This document shows positions 34,528 through 44,116 of a stretch of DNA of 64,000 nt, piece after piece. Where the stretch lies: the NCBI GenBank assembly GCA_020060215.1, contig JAGVAP010000022.1, forward strand, positions 1-64,000, written 5' to 3'. This stretch comes from Deltaproteobacteria bacterium (GTDB lineage: Bacteria > Desulfobacterota > DSM-4660 > Desulfatiglandales > HGW-15). A model generated the notes under the pieces. That model did no database searches. It saw nothing but the letters and a program-made list of their open reading frames with translations, and had not been told where the DNA came from. The stretch's first letter is position 1. Each line of letters opens with the position of its first letter. Both the position numbers and the translations under genes were made by a program.

Positions 34528-36174
34528 ATGGCCGAAATAATAATCGAAAAGAAATATCAATGGCTAGAGTTTGCGGACCATGGGGTTAAGTGTTGGTCTA
34601 TTGGATCAAGACAAGGCATCCGCACCTTCTTAAGGGAGTTTGGTAGGAATCAGAGTTGCTCCATCCTTGATCTTTGCCGGATGGTTGACCAGATTGATGG
34701 GAATTTTGCTTTAATGATCCAGACGGGAAATCGGGTAGTCGCATTTGTCGACAGGATCAGAAGTTATCCAATTTACTTCACCATACGAAAGGATAGACTG
34801 CTTCTGGCGAATTCCGCTCGCGCCTTACAGCGCAAGGCGGGACTGAGAGGAGAAGAGGATCTCTCGATTGTCGAGTTTTTTATGGCGGGCTATGTCACAG
34901 GTACGGAGACTGTGGTAAAGGACCTTTTTCAATTACAGGCAGGAGAATTGCTTTTGTGGGATGAAGGGATGGTCCAGCCGATTTGCAGAAGGTATTACCG
35001 ATTCTTCTCCGAATCTGCTCGTGAGGATGACGAGGACTCACTTACCGATGAATTGGAGCGGGTTACGAATGAAGCTTTCTCGAGAGTTGTTACCAGAGCG
35101 AATGGTGCTCCTATATGGGTGCCCCTGAGCGGGGGTCTTGATTCGAGACTTGTTCTCTGTAAGCTGAAACAGTTCGGGTATGAAAGGCTGCAGGCTTTCT
35201 CATATGGACCACCTGGAAACTATGAGGCCAAAGCGGCTGCCTACGTTGCCAAGAAGGTGGGTGTCGAGTGGAGATTCTTCCCGAGCCTGCGGAATGCCGC
35301 AGTCGAATTCTTCAATAGCACTACGAGGAAAAATCACTGGGCTTTTTCGGATGGGTTGTGCGTTCTCCCCTTCTACCAGGATATTCAGATCCTCGATGAT
35401 TGCCTGCAGAAGGGAACAATTCCCACCGATGCGATCATCATTAATGGCAATAGCGGCGATTTCATTACTGGCGGACATATACCGTTGAAGCTTGCTGAGA
35501 ACGTGGAAGAACTCCCTTTGTCTCACTTTCTTGACTCGATTATTAACAGGCATTTCTCACTGTGGCAGAGTCTCAAAACCAAAGAGCGCGTCGATCAGGT
35601 AAAAACCAAAATCGTTCGAGTGCTCGGAATTGCAGGAGAAAAGAGCCTGTCCTCCCAAGAGTTCGCCAAATACTGGGAGTGGTGGGAATGGCAGGAGAGA
35701 CAGTCCAAATTCGTCGTCAATGGGCAGAGAAACTACGATTTTTTTGGCCTCCGGTGGGAATTGCCTCACTGGGATGAGGGCTTTCTGCGGTTCTGGGAAA
35801 AAATACCTCTCCAATGGAAAATCGGTCAACGCCTTTACAAGACGTACCTTGAGAAGCACGACCTATTCGGCGTATTCCGACACTTTCCATTTGAAATTTG
35901 GCGATGGCCCGGCGCTATGATCGCGATGGTTCCTGCTGCGCGGTTGATGAAATTGCTGTTCGGGAAGTGGATCTCTGATCACACATATAAAATGATGTCA
36001 TTTTGGGGGCATTACAGGGACTGGTATGCATGCGCCGGGTTCCGGCGTTTTCTCAGCCACTGCTTTGATGCGAGAGGCCCAAACGCTTTTTTTGCCGCGT
36101 TATGGCTGGAGCAAGAACGGCTAGGGATGGATCTTCTGGAAACGTTGAAGTGGGTCCCCCGCTCACTGGCGTGA
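34528..36174 (+). CDS. Asparagine-synthase-like amidotransferase lacking the N-terminal Cys
   Basis: 548 aa. The N-terminal ~170 residues resemble the glutaminase half of AsnB (IDGNFALMIQTGNRVVAFVDRIRSYPIYF, LLANSARALQ, LQAGELLLWDEG) but begin MAEIIIEKK with no Cys2 nucleophile, so glutamine hydrolysis is unlikely. The synthetase half has the PP-loop PLSGGLDSRLVLCKL (~197-211). It probably forms an amide or other adenylate-dependent bond using free ammonia or another amine. A second, Cys-containing paralogue is at 37823. Confidence 0.8.
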   Translation: MAEIIIEKKYQWLEFADHGVKCWSIGSRQGIRTFLREFGRNQSCSILDLCRMVDQIDGNFALMIQTGNRVVAFVDRIRSYPIYFTIRKDRLLLANSARALQRKAGLRGEEDLSIVEFFMAGYVTGTETVVKDLFQLQAGELLLWDEGMVQPICRRYYRFFSESAREDDEDSLTDELERVTNEAFSRVVTRANGAPIWVPLSGGLDSRLVLCKLKQFGYERLQAFSYGPPGNYEAKAAAYVAKKVGVEWRFFPSLRNAAVEFFNSTTRKNHWAFSDGLCVLPFYQDIQILDDCLQKGTIPTDAIIINGNSGDFITGGHIPLKLAENVEELPLSHFLDSIINRHFSLWQSLKTKERVDQVKTKIVRVLGIAGEKSLSSQEFAKYWEWWEWQERQSKFVVNGQRNYDFFGLRWELPHWDEGFLRFWEKIPLQWKIGQRLYKTYLEKHDLFGVFRHFPFEIWRWPGAMIAMVPAARLMKLLFGKWISDHTYKMMSFWGHYRDWYACAGFRRFLSHCFDARGPNAFFAALWLEQERLGMDLLETLKWVPRSLA

Positions 36175-36210
36175 ACAAACTCCAGGAGATGCGACTGAAA
36201 GGAGTCTGAA

Positions 36211-36846
36211 TTGGTGAACGTTGACAGAATTCTTGTCCTTGCACCCCATACAGATGACGGAGAGTTCGGTTGCGGCGGCAGTATCTCCAAGTTCATTGAA
36301 CAGGGGGCTGAAGTGTTTTACGCGCCGTTCAGCCTTTGCGAGGAATCCCTCCCTTCAGGATGGCCGCGAGACACACTTGAAAAGGAGGTCAAGCGAGCGA
36401 TTCTCGTCTGGGGGATCCCTCATGAGAACCTTTTGATTTACCGATATCCCGTCAGACGATTTGCAGAGCACAGACAGGATATACTGGAAGATCTAGTCGA
36501 CCTTCAGAGAAGATTGAAGCCGACGGTAGTCTTCATACCATCTATAAATGATGTCCATCAGGATCACCACATAATGGCGACTGAGGGCATCAGGGCATTT
36601 AAGAAGACGACCATCCTGGCCTATGAGTTTCCGTGGAATAACATCACCTTTTCAACACAGCTCTTCATAAAGCTGGAAGAAAGACATATGGATAAGAAGA
36701 TTAGAGCCTTGAAAGAGTACAAATCTCAGAAAGACAAGTTATATGCTAAAGAAGAAGTCATAAGGGGAATCGGCCGCACGAGAGGAGTTTCCGTAGATGC
36801 GGTCTATGCCGAGTCTTTCGAAGTTGTTAGGCTCGTGATCGAATAA
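36211..36846 (+). CDS. PIG-L/LmbE family deacetylase (second copy)
   Basis: 211 aa from TTG 36211, preceded by AAAGGAG with about six-base spacing. VLAPHTDDGEFGCGGSISKF (9-28) replaces the usual HPDDE with HTDDGE, and FIPSINDVHQDHHIMATEG (~108-126) gives the second metal site. It likely deacetylates an amino sugar. Only about 30% of residues look shared by eye with the 14642 copy, so they probably act on different substrates. Confidence 0.83.
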   Translation: MVNVDRILVLAPHTDDGEFGCGGSISKFIEQGAEVFYAPFSLCEESLPSGWPRDTLEKEVKRAILVWGIPHENLLIYRYPVRRFAEHRQDILEDLVDLQRRLKPTVVFIPSINDVHQDHHIMATEGIRAFKKTTILAYEFPWNNITFSTQLFIKLEERHMDKKIRALKEYKSQKDKLYAKEEVIRGIGRTRGVSVDAVYAESFEVVRLVIE

Positions 36847-36869
36847 CCGGAGACTACGGAGGGTAATGG

Positions 36870-37763
36870 ATGATCAGAGAATCCGATGGGGAGACGATAG
36901 CACAACTTCTTGAGAAACCTTTATTTGGCCCGCCGTTCAAGATAAAGGATATCGACCGATTTCCCAATCGAAAAACGTTCTCCCTGAGTTTCCTTCAGAA
37001 GGAAATACAGGATATTGGACCGGCAGTGAAGTGCGCAATGGTTATATGCATCCCCGTAATGAAGGAAAAGCTTCTGAGTTACGGGTATACTGTCGTCGAA
37101 AGTGACACGCCGAAGTATGACTATGGTAAAATATTCCGGCAGCTCTTGGAGTGTAAGGCACCCGCAAAAATACATACCTCTGCCGTGATAGGAGAGGATG
37201 TCGTTTTGGGTCGAAATATACATATCGGTCCAGGCTGCTTTCTAGAGGGAAGAATTACTGTTGGCGATGAATGCAGAATCGGGGCAAATGTATGCCTGGT
37301 TAACGAGGTTACCCTGGGAAAAGGGGTTCGTATTAGAAATGGTACTGTTATAGGGGAGGACGCATACAGCTTCGGATTCGATCAGCGTGGGCATAGCATA
37401 CGGGTTCCGTCGGCCTCCGGAGTGCAAATTCACGATGAGGTGGAGATCGGCAATAACGTGGTGATTTCAAGAGGGGTATCGGAGGACACTCAACTGCTGA
37501 GTTATTCAAGAGTGAATGATCTAGCTCACCTCGGCAATGCCGTTGTTCTCGGGAAGTTTAGTGTCGTAATGGCGAACTGCGATATTAGCGGACGGGTGGT
37601 GATAGGCGAAGGGTGTTGGATCGGTCAGAGCTCGGCGATTCGACAGGGAGTCCGAATCGGTGACAAGTCTCTCGTTGGGATGGGATCTGTGGTCGTCAAG
37701 GATGTGAAGGCTGGGGTCGTTGTAATGGGTGTACCTGCTAAAGAAAAGGGTCCGAGAAAGTAG
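36870..37763 (+). CDS. Hexapeptide-repeat acyltransferase, LpxD-like
   Basis: 297 aa. The N-terminal ~95 residues are a separate domain (ending KIFRQLLECKAPAKIHTSAVIGEDVVLG). The beta-helix from ~100 carries hexapeptide turns (VVLGRNIHIGPGCFLEGRITVGDECRIGANVCLVNEVTLG). GEDAYSFGFDQRGHSIRVPSASGVQIHDEVEIG is reminiscent of LpxD (FG.). It is probably an N- or O-acyltransferase acting on the product of the neighbouring deacetylase. GC is low. Confidence 0.75.
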   Translation: MIRESDGETIAQLLEKPLFGPPFKIKDIDRFPNRKTFSLSFLQKEIQDIGPAVKCAMVICIPVMKEKLLSYGYTVVESDTPKYDYGKIFRQLLECKAPAKIHTSAVIGEDVVLGRNIHIGPGCFLEGRITVGDECRIGANVCLVNEVTLGKGVRIRNGTVIGEDAYSFGFDQRGHSIRVPSASGVQIHDEVEIGNNVVISRGVSEDTQLLSYSRVNDLAHLGNAVVLGKFSVVMANCDISGRVVIGEGCWIGQSSAIRQGVRIGDKSLVGMGSVVVKDVKAGVVVMGVPAKEKGPRK

Positions 37764-37822
37764 AACGTACCTTCGTCATCATATTGTGGGAGGCTAGGGA
37801 ACCGCCTCTAAGAGGATATTGC

Positions 37823-39619
37823 ATGTGCGGCATTGTTGCAGTGGTTGATAACAAACGGGGTATTGATCCCGATTGCATACGAAGAGTGAATTCAACTCTT
37901 GAGCACCGTGGGCCTGACAGCAGAGGGATTTTTGTGGATCGAAATGTGGCGCTGGGCGCGAATCGTCTGAAAATACACGATTTAACAAGCGCCAGTGATC
38001 AGCCGTTCACCAGTGCTTGCGGATCCTACGTTATTGTTTATAACGGTGCGATATACAATTATAGAGATATGCGTAGCGACTTAAAGAAGAAGGGCATTGT
38101 ATTCCAAACTGATTCAGATACAGAGGTCTTGTTGAGCGGGTTCATTCATGGGGAGGTCGATTTCGTCCGTCGCCTAGAGGGGATGTTTGCGTTTGTAATT
38201 TATGACAAAATCCGCAGAAGGCTGTTTGTTTGTCGAGATCATATCGGGATAAAGCCCCTTCATATTTACCGTAAGGCGGGTTTGATGATTGTCTCATCTG
38301 AGATAAAGCCGATACTGTCATATCCCGGAGTTGAGAGGGAGGTTAATTACAGAATCATACCGGAGTATTTCTGTTTTCAGCATGTCCAACCCCCAGATAC
38401 CTTTTTCAAAGATATTGATGTGTTTCCACCAGGATCGTGGATGTGTGTATCTGTTGACGGTGTTGAGACAGGTTCGGCATCGAAATACTGGCGCTTTGAT
38501 GTTAGCACGGGGTCTGGAAGCGATGGGGAACTGGTGGAAACAATACTTGAAAAGAATCTAGCGAGCTGCTGGAAAACAGACCGGAACACAGGCATCCAGC
38601 TGAGCGGCGGTGTGGATTCAAGCCTGGTCGTGGCAATGAGTAAGAAAAAGCTGAACATCGAGGAGATTGATACCTACTCTGTTATATTCGATGACTCCAC
38701 AAGGAAATACTATAAGCCAAGGTCTGAAGAAGAATACATCAGACTAGTCCTGGAGAAGTATACGTGCAGGAACCAAATGTACCTTTTTGAAAAGGAAGCA
38801 GTCCGAAGTGCCTTGCCCAATTCGATATGGTATCACGAGGCTCCTCTTCATGGACCTAGTACAAGTCTGTATTACTTGTTGGCGAAAGAAATTAGAAAGT
38901 ACATCGCTGTTGTCATTACCGGCGAGGGTGCCGACGACATCTTTCTTGGCTATTTCAACGGCTGGGACTTCAAGGGTGGAAATCCGTATTTCAAGTTCTT
39001 TGTTCCTCTGGAGATGGTTGAGAAAATGTTCCGAATAGGCGATGAGAACGATCCTCTTCGCAAGAAGAAAGAGCTTCTGGACTCCGTTGAGTGGAGAGGA
39101 ATGAATGATATTCAGAAGACGTCTGCGATGACGATTACTTCGGTTCTCCACGGATTACTTGCCAGACACGATCGAATGTTCATGTCTCAGGGTATTGAAG
39201 GCAGGCCGCCTTTCTGCTCCAGAGAACTGATCGAGTGCCGATTTGGTATGGATGACAGTCTTGTTTTCAAAAATGGGATCGGAAAATACGTAATCAAGAA
39301 ACTGGCTGAGCAGTATTTCTCTTCGTCTTTTGTGCACAGGGAAAAGATCGGGTTCTCGGTTCCTTTCGGAGACTGGCTTTCAGACCGGGATTACTGGGGG
39401 GATTACTGGAGGCTGATCGATAGAGATTGGCTAGCTGAGGTTATGGATCTCAATATTTTCGACTCTATCATTGCGATGCCGGATAGTCCGAGGAAGTGGT
39501 CAGGGGCGAATTTGAACACGCTCTGTTGCGTGCTCAATCTTCAGTTGTGGTATCTGCTGTTTTTTGATACCAGAAAGTACTTTTCGCTGTTAGAAAACGG
39601 ATTCGAAGTGCCAGTCTAG
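37823..39619 (+). CDS. Asparagine synthetase B-type glutamine amidotransferase
   Basis: 598 aa from ATG 37823, with AGAGG eight bases upstream. It starts MCGIVAVV, so after Met removal Cys is the N-terminal nucleophile. LEHRGPDSRG (~27-36) and RLEGMFAFVIYD are glutaminase motifs, and LSGGVDSSLVVAMSKK (~259) is the PP-loop. In surface-glycan loci such enzymes often amidate uronic acids or act on unusual substrates, but a genuine AsnB function is possible. It is paired with a Cys-less paralogue at 34528. Confidence 0.86.
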   Translation: MCGIVAVVDNKRGIDPDCIRRVNSTLEHRGPDSRGIFVDRNVALGANRLKIHDLTSASDQPFTSACGSYVIVYNGAIYNYRDMRSDLKKKGIVFQTDSDTEVLLSGFIHGEVDFVRRLEGMFAFVIYDKIRRRLFVCRDHIGIKPLHIYRKAGLMIVSSEIKPILSYPGVEREVNYRIIPEYFCFQHVQPPDTFFKDIDVFPPGSWMCVSVDGVETGSASKYWRFDVSTGSGSDGELVETILEKNLASCWKTDRNTGIQLSGGVDSSLVVAMSKKKLNIEEIDTYSVIFDDSTRKYYKPRSEEEYIRLVLEKYTCRNQMYLFEKEAVRSALPNSIWYHEAPLHGPSTSLYYLLAKEIRKYIAVVITGEGADDIFLGYFNGWDFKGGNPYFKFFVPLEMVEKMFRIGDENDPLRKKKELLDSVEWRGMNDIQKTSAMTITSVLHGLLARHDRMFMSQGIEGRPPFCSRELIECRFGMDDSLVFKNGIGKYVIKKLAEQYFSSSFVHREKIGFSVPFGDWLSDRDYWGDYWRLIDRDWLAEVMDLNIFDSIIAMPDSPRKWSGANLNTLCCVLNLQLWYLLFFDTRKYFSLLENGFEVPV

Positions 39620-39720
39620 CCCGCTTCGCTTGGCCTTCACCGGGGGTAATCTTTCATGGTTCTAAGTCTCGGTGCAACTTGATGAGATATTCCCGTTCAA
39701 GAGAACGGTCGTGTTGTGGA

Positions 39721-40902
39721 ATGCGAAGTCATATCAGGGTCCTTTACATCGATATTGAGGGTGGCTGGGGAGGTTCCTCAAGGAGCCTATTTTACCTGTT
39801 AACCAATTTGGATCGGAAATGCTTCGAACCGATAGTTCTCTTAGGGAAGAAAGGTCCTGTGGAAAAATCGTATAAACAAAGAGGGATATGTACCTACAGG
39901 TTTTCTCCCCTACCACGGACGACGGCTGTAAAGGGACGGAATTGGCGTTCCTTTGCAAAATTCGTAACCGAGCTTATCTATCTACCATCCTTGATGAGAC
40001 TTTTGAAACGTATCGTCAGTCAACGCCATGTAGAGGTAATACACCTGAACCATGATAGTCTGTTCGTTGTGGGGCTCATATCGAGGATGATGTTCGGCAA
40101 GAAGATCGTGCTACACGTTCGGACTATGCTCCCGCCTAACAGATGGGCGAAGGTTCAAATGTTTATTTCCCTGAAAGTTGCTGACTACCTGGTTTTTATA
40201 ACGGAAAATGAGAGGGAATTGTGGTTTTCGACATGGAAGAAACTGAGGTGCGTACCCAATACAGTCGTACACAATATTGCTCAAGTGAACCCCGAATTAC
40301 CTGCGAGAATCTTGGGGAGCGATCTTTTCGACAAATTCAAAGTTCTTTCGCTTATGACATTCACCTTTTTGAGAGGCGTCGATCGGTTGGTCGATGTCGC
40401 GCTTGCTTTACGCGAGAGGAAGTGTGCTAATGTTGTATTCGTAATTTGCGGCCAATCTGACGATGCCATATATGAGAGACGGGTAAAAAGGCGGATCGAG
40501 GAGTTGAATTTGGGCGGGTATTTCAGGTTTTTCGGATATCAGAAGAACCCGGAAGCGCTATTGTCTGAAGTGGATGCACTGATCCGGCCTTCCCGGGAGG
40601 ATAATCCTTGGGGTCGAGATGTTATTGAGGCATTGGCCTGCGGGAAGCCGGTGTTGGCGTTTGGAAAGTACGATAAGTTCGTTGAGAATGGCATCAATGG
40701 GTTCTTATGGTCGCACTTCGATCCAGACAAAGTTGCTGAAAAGATCACGTTTCTAACTACTCACCCTGAGATAATTGAAAGCATTAGGAATGCGAATTTA
40801 GAAAAGGCTCAAATACTGTTTGATGGCCAGACGAATGCAAAAAAAATCTCCGCGATTTATGAGAGCTTAGTCGGAACAGCGTGTTCTCCCGCTTCCGATT
40901 GA
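39721..40902 (+). CDS. GT4-family glycosyltransferase
   Basis: 393 aa from ATG 39721; the open frame starts 14 codons earlier but GT-B enzymes begin close to the first strand (RVLYIDIEGGWGGSSRSLFYLL). The C-terminal donor domain has SLMTFTFLRGVDRLVDVAL, FVICGQSDD, YFRFFGYQKNPEALLSEVDALIRPSREDNPWGRDVIEALACGKPVLAFG (~285-332), the EX7E-type pattern. Transfers an NDP-sugar to the growing glycan. The 3' end overlaps the next gene by 22 bases. Confidence 0.85.
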   Translation: MRSHIRVLYIDIEGGWGGSSRSLFYLLTNLDRKCFEPIVLLGKKGPVEKSYKQRGICTYRFSPLPRTTAVKGRNWRSFAKFVTELIYLPSLMRLLKRIVSQRHVEVIHLNHDSLFVVGLISRMMFGKKIVLHVRTMLPPNRWAKVQMFISLKVADYLVFITENERELWFSTWKKLRCVPNTVVHNIAQVNPELPARILGSDLFDKFKVLSLMTFTFLRGVDRLVDVALALRERKCANVVFVICGQSDDAIYERRVKRRIEELNLGGYFRFFGYQKNPEALLSEVDALIRPSREDNPWGRDVIEALACGKPVLAFGKYDKFVENGINGFLWSHFDPDKVAEKITFLTTHPEIIESIRNANLEKAQILFDGQTNAKKISAIYESLVGTACSPASD

Positions 40903-42323
40903 GGCATACTCGATCTCCCCTTCTGAGCAGATTGTTTCAAAGAATTACAGTCTTATTTCTAATCGCCTTGTTTGTCAGAGGTTTGTTGTTTTTCGAGGTG
41001 ATAAGTCACCAGGAGAGGATTGTCCAACCTGACTCCGCGATGTATGTTTCGTTGGCTTTCGGGTTGCTAACGCACGGCACATTTTCGTACCCTGAGAGGG
41101 CGAACACACCGGATGTAGAGAGGATGCCAGGGTATCCGCTGCTCATTGCAGCAGTTGTCGCTGTGACAGGTGAAAACCTTCTCGGAGTGGTCCTCTTTCA
41201 GATACTTCTGGATAGTCTTAGCTGCTTACTGGTCTACCGCCTGGGGCAAGCATTATCGAGAGGATCGGGGCCTTGGAGCGGGCTTCTTGCAGCCGTCAAT
41301 GTATGCATGATTACGTATTCCCATTTTATCCTCAATGACAGTCTCTACCTGTTCGTCCTCATGGTCGTCGTTCTGGGAGTAATTGAGTTTCTCAAAAAGC
41401 CTGGGGTGAGTTCCTCGATTCTCCTGGGTATAGGGTTTGCCATGACAGCAATGCTGCGGCCGGTCAGTATCTACTTGCCGATCTCGCTGGTGCCTTTCTG
41501 CGTCTGCTTCTTCCTGCTATCGCCCGGAAGATCGTCCGTGAGGTCGTTTTGCAGCGTTCTAGTCATGGTGCTCGTTTTTTTCGTGGGATTGATTCCGTGG
41601 TCGATGCGTAATTATGGTCACTATGGAAGATGGAGTCTGACCGCCCAATCGGGGGAGCACCTTCTGCAGTATGTCGTTCCTTCTGTCTGGGAGTATTCGA
41701 AGGGGATCCCGTTTATCGAAGGTATGAAGAGGGCAAACCGGGAGTTTTTGGAGAAGATGAAGGCCGACGAGATTGATGTGGAAAGCCTGAGCCCATTCGA
41801 GAAGAGCGACTTGCAGGTCGCTATGAGCTTGGAAACACTGAGATCTGAGCCAGTCGGTGCGGTTGTGAAGGCATGGGCGTTCGGAATGATCAAGAACCTT
41901 TTTGCACCTGGTATCATAGATCTATCCTATTTACTTGGTATCGAGCGACCCCACTTTTTCTACACTGAGGGGACGACTACTCTTGAGCGGGCTTGGAATT
42001 TCGTTAGAGACATGAAAGGATGGTTTGGGTGGGCGGTTGTTGCGAGCATGGTGGGATTGGTGCTTTCGCGGATCGTGCAGCTTTGGGGGCTCATCATACT
42101 ATTTCGCAAGAAGCCTTGGGAGGCGGGGTTGTTCGTGCTTATCATCTCCTATTTTCTCTTCATTTCGGGCCCAGTGGGGTATGCGAAGTATCGGTTGCCC
42201 TTCGAGCCCATACTGATTGTGCTGCTTGCAATAGGGCTTATAGATCTGACGGAGCGTTGGAGGTTGGAGGAGCGTTTCGCTTCGCTCTCTTTAGGTAGGA
42301 GACCAAAAGGGCAAAGTGTCTAG
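40881..42323 (+). CDS. Membrane glycosyltransferase, GT39/ArnT-like
   Basis: 480 aa with roughly ten hydrophobic segments. After the first helix, VISHQERIVQPDSAMYVSLAFGLLTHGTFS and ERMPGYPLLIAAVVAV fit the first periplasmic loop of GT39/PMT-like enzymes (DSxxY...PPGYP-type). It likely uses a polyprenyl-phosphate sugar at the periplasmic face. The last ~25 codons ([25 protein letters not shown]) are built from the GTTGGAGG/AGCGTTTCGCTTCGCT repeat and are probably an added tail. GTG start. Confidence 0.78.
   Translation: MFSRFRLRHTRSPLLSRLFQRITVLFLIALFVRGLLFFEVISHQERIVQPDSAMYVSLAFGLLTHGTFSYPERANTPDVERMPGYPLLIAAVVAVTGENLLGVVLFQILLDSLSCLLVYRLGQALSRGSGPWSGLLAAVNVCMITYSHFILNDSLYLFVLMVVVLGVIEFLKKPGVSSSILLGIGFAMTAMLRPVSIYLPISLVPFCVCFFLLSPGRSSVRSFCSVLVMVLVFFVGLIPWSMRNYGHYGRWSLTAQSGEHLLQYVVPSVWEYSKGIPFIEGMKRANREFLEKMKADEIDVESLSPFEKSDLQVAMSLETLRSEPVGAVVKAWAFGMIKNLFAPGIIDLSYLLGIERPHFFYTEGTTTLERAWNFVRDMKGWFGWAVVASMVGLVLSRIVQLWGLIILFRKKPWEAGLFVLIISYFLFISGPVGYAKYRLPFEPILIVLLAIGLIDLTERWRLEERFASLSLGRRPKGQSV
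42256..42286 (-). repeat. GGTTGGAGG/GCGAAGCGAAACGCTCC repeat forming the GT39 C-terminus
   Basis: Its reverse complement shares a ~25-base core (AGCGAAGCGAAACGCTCCTC) with the fcl insertion at 45309-45339 and with the lptG upstream region near 54199-54230. Confidence 0.7.
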
Positions 42324-42669
42324 GGCGGGGGCACAGGGCAAGGGAAATGGTTGTATTTGGAGGAGCGCTGCGCTTCAGGCATGGGCGCATACCCATGATG
42401 AGCGTGTCGCGGGATGGGGACCTCGTGAATCTGCCGTCATGAACCACAGAGGTGAACAGACATTTTCAAGTGAGTGATCAGGAAAGAGTGCAGATGTTGA
42501 GAAGACCCGAAGGTATCAAGGTCCCGGCTCCCCACGACTCACGCCGCGCAAGCGCTGGCGGTGCGGGTAGTAGGCCAATGGTTACGTACACCCTTCACGG
42601 CTCAGGTTCACGGCCGTGTCGATCCCGAACCTGCGGAGAACTGGTAAATAGACTGTGGTGGAAAGGCAA
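42324..42669. other. Spacer before gmd with mixed repeat fragments
   Basis: It contains a degenerate GGCACAGGGCAAGGGAAATGG word related to the 50-bp repeats at 53939 and 63622, a GGAGGAGCGCTGCGCTTCAGG hairpin-like piece, and a lone left end GAACCACAGAGGTGAACAGAC of the ACCACAGAC family. No gene is supported. Confidence 0.45.
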
Positions 42670-43926
42670 ATGAAGAGAGCGCTGATTACTGGAATTACTG
42701 GGCAAGATGGGGCCTATCTCGCCGAGTTCCTCCTGAACAGGGGATATGAGGTACACGGGATCAAGAGGAGGTCGTCCTCCTTCAACACCGGAAGGGTCGA
42801 TCATCTCTACCGCGACCCTCATGAGAAGGACGTTCGGTTCTTCATGCACTATGGGGACCTTACGGATGCGACCAATCTGATCCGGATCGTCCAGGAAGTG
42901 CAGCCCCATGAAATCTATAACCTCGCTGCGCAGAGCCATGTGAAAGTGTCGTTTGAGACTGCGGAGTATACCGCCAATGCCGACGGACTTGGAACATTGC
43001 GGCTGCTGGAGGCCATCCGTATTCTCAAGATGGTGGATCGAGTGCGTTTCTACCAGGCCTCAACCAGTGAACTATACGGGAAGGTCCAGGAGGTACCACA
43101 GACCGAAAAGACGCCGTTTTACCCAAGAAGCCCGTACGGCGCGGCCAAGCTTTACGGATACTGGATCTGTGTCAACTACCGGGAGGCTTATGGGATGTTC
43201 GCCTGCAACGGCATTCTCTTCAACCATGAATCGCCGATAAGGGGTGAGACTTTCGTCACCCGCAAAATCACAAGGGCTGTGGCGCGAATGAAACTGGGGC
43301 TTCAGAAGAAGTTGTTCCTCGGGAACCTGGATGCAAAGAGGGACTGGGGCCATGCCAGGGATTTCGTGCGTGCCATGTGGCTTATGCTTCAGCAGAAAGA
43401 AGCGGATGACTATGTGATTGCCACCGGCGAGGCGCATTCCGTCCGGGAGATGGTGGAGACGGCATTCCAGAAGGTGGGGATCGAGGTTGAATGGGAAGGA
43501 AAGGGGAAGGAGGAGAAGGGAGTCGTAAAGAGAGTTACGAGTGACGAGTTACGAGTGACGAGAGAAGACGGAGGTAAGAAGGAAGCCAGAAGTCAGAGGT
43601 CAGAGGTCAGAGTTCAGAGAGCGCAAAATGAGGGAGCGGCGGAGCCGCATTATCTGAAATCTGATATCGCTTCATCCGATTTTAACAAGGGCGGTCTGCG
43701 CCCGGGGGACGTGGTGGTCGAGGTGGATCCCAATTACTTCAGACCTACGGAGGTAGATTTCCTTCTGGGGGATTCGTCGAAAGCCAGAAACAAGCTGGGA
43801 TGGGAACCGAGGGTGAGTTTCGATCAGATGGTGGAAGAGATGGTCCAATCCGACCTGGAAGAAGCGTCGAGGGATCAGTTGTGCGAGACGAGCGGATTTC
43901 AGGTCTTTAGAAACAAATTTGACTAA
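42670..43926 (+). CDS. gmd: GDP-mannose 4,6-dehydratase with internal repeat-derived insertion
   Basis: 418 aa, about 55-70 longer than usual Gmd. ATG 42670 follows [26 protein letters not shown] (4-22), [77 protein letters not shown] and [16 protein letters not shown] are canonical. The family's usual short link between VEWEGKG..EKG and [18 protein letters not shown] is replaced by ~55 residues (about 288-340) encoded by GAGTTACGAGTGAC and GGTCAGAGGTCAG heptads and a GCGGCGGAGCCGC hairpin. The stop codon is the first three bases of the next repeat. It makes GDP-4-keto-6-deoxymannose for fcl. Confidence 0.9.
   Translation: MKRALITGITGQDGAYLAEFLLNRGYEVHGIKRRSSSFNTGRVDHLYRDPHEKDVRFFMHYGDLTDATNLIRIVQEVQPHEIYNLAAQSHVKVSFETAEYTANADGLGTLRLLEAIRILKMVDRVRFYQASTSELYGKVQEVPQTEKTPFYPRSPYGAAKLYGYWICVNYREAYGMFACNGILFNHESPIRGETFVTRKITRAVARMKLGLQKKLFLGNLDAKRDWGHARDFVRAMWLMLQQKEADDYVIATGEAHSVREMVETAFQKVGIEVEWEGKGKEEKGVVKRVTSDELRVTREDGGKKEARSQRSEVRVQRAQNEGAAEPHYLKSDIASSDFNKGGLRPGDVVVEVDPNYFRPTEVDFLLGDSSKARNKLGWEPRVSFDQMVEEMVQSDLEEASRDQLCETSGFQVFRNKFD
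43532..43690 (+). repeat. In-frame heptad/hairpin insertion in gmd
   Basis: GAGTTACGAGTGACGAG (period 7, twice), then AGAAGTCAGAGGTCAGAGG heptads, then GAGCGGCGGAGCCGCATTAT, all words of the intergenic repeats (compare 1978-2046 and 4158-4180). Frame is preserved throughout. Confidence 0.75.
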
Positions 43927-44111
43927 CCACAGACGCGCACAGACCGGCACGGACATTCTATCCGGACGACTTGTCCGGCCAGAGATGGTCATGGGCTTCG
44001 GCCAGGAAAATTCAAGTCAAGTACATCGCGCAGCGACGAAGTTTATCGCCGCTCAAGTCGAGCGGTGATAAAATACATCCGTCCGTGCTCGTCTGTGCAT
44101 GTCTCTGGCTA
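43924..44111 (+). repeat. ACCACAGAC palindromic repeat, copy 5
   Basis: Starts with the gmd stop (TAACCACAGACGCGCACAG). The TCCGGACGACTTGTCCGG hairpin is on the left, then GGTCATGGGC..GGCC, then CCGCTCAAGTCGAGCGG, ending GTCTGTGCATGTCTCTGG. Same orientation as copies 2, 6 and 9, and directly upstream of the GxxExxY gene. Confidence 0.88.
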
Positions 44112-44116
44112 GTCAA

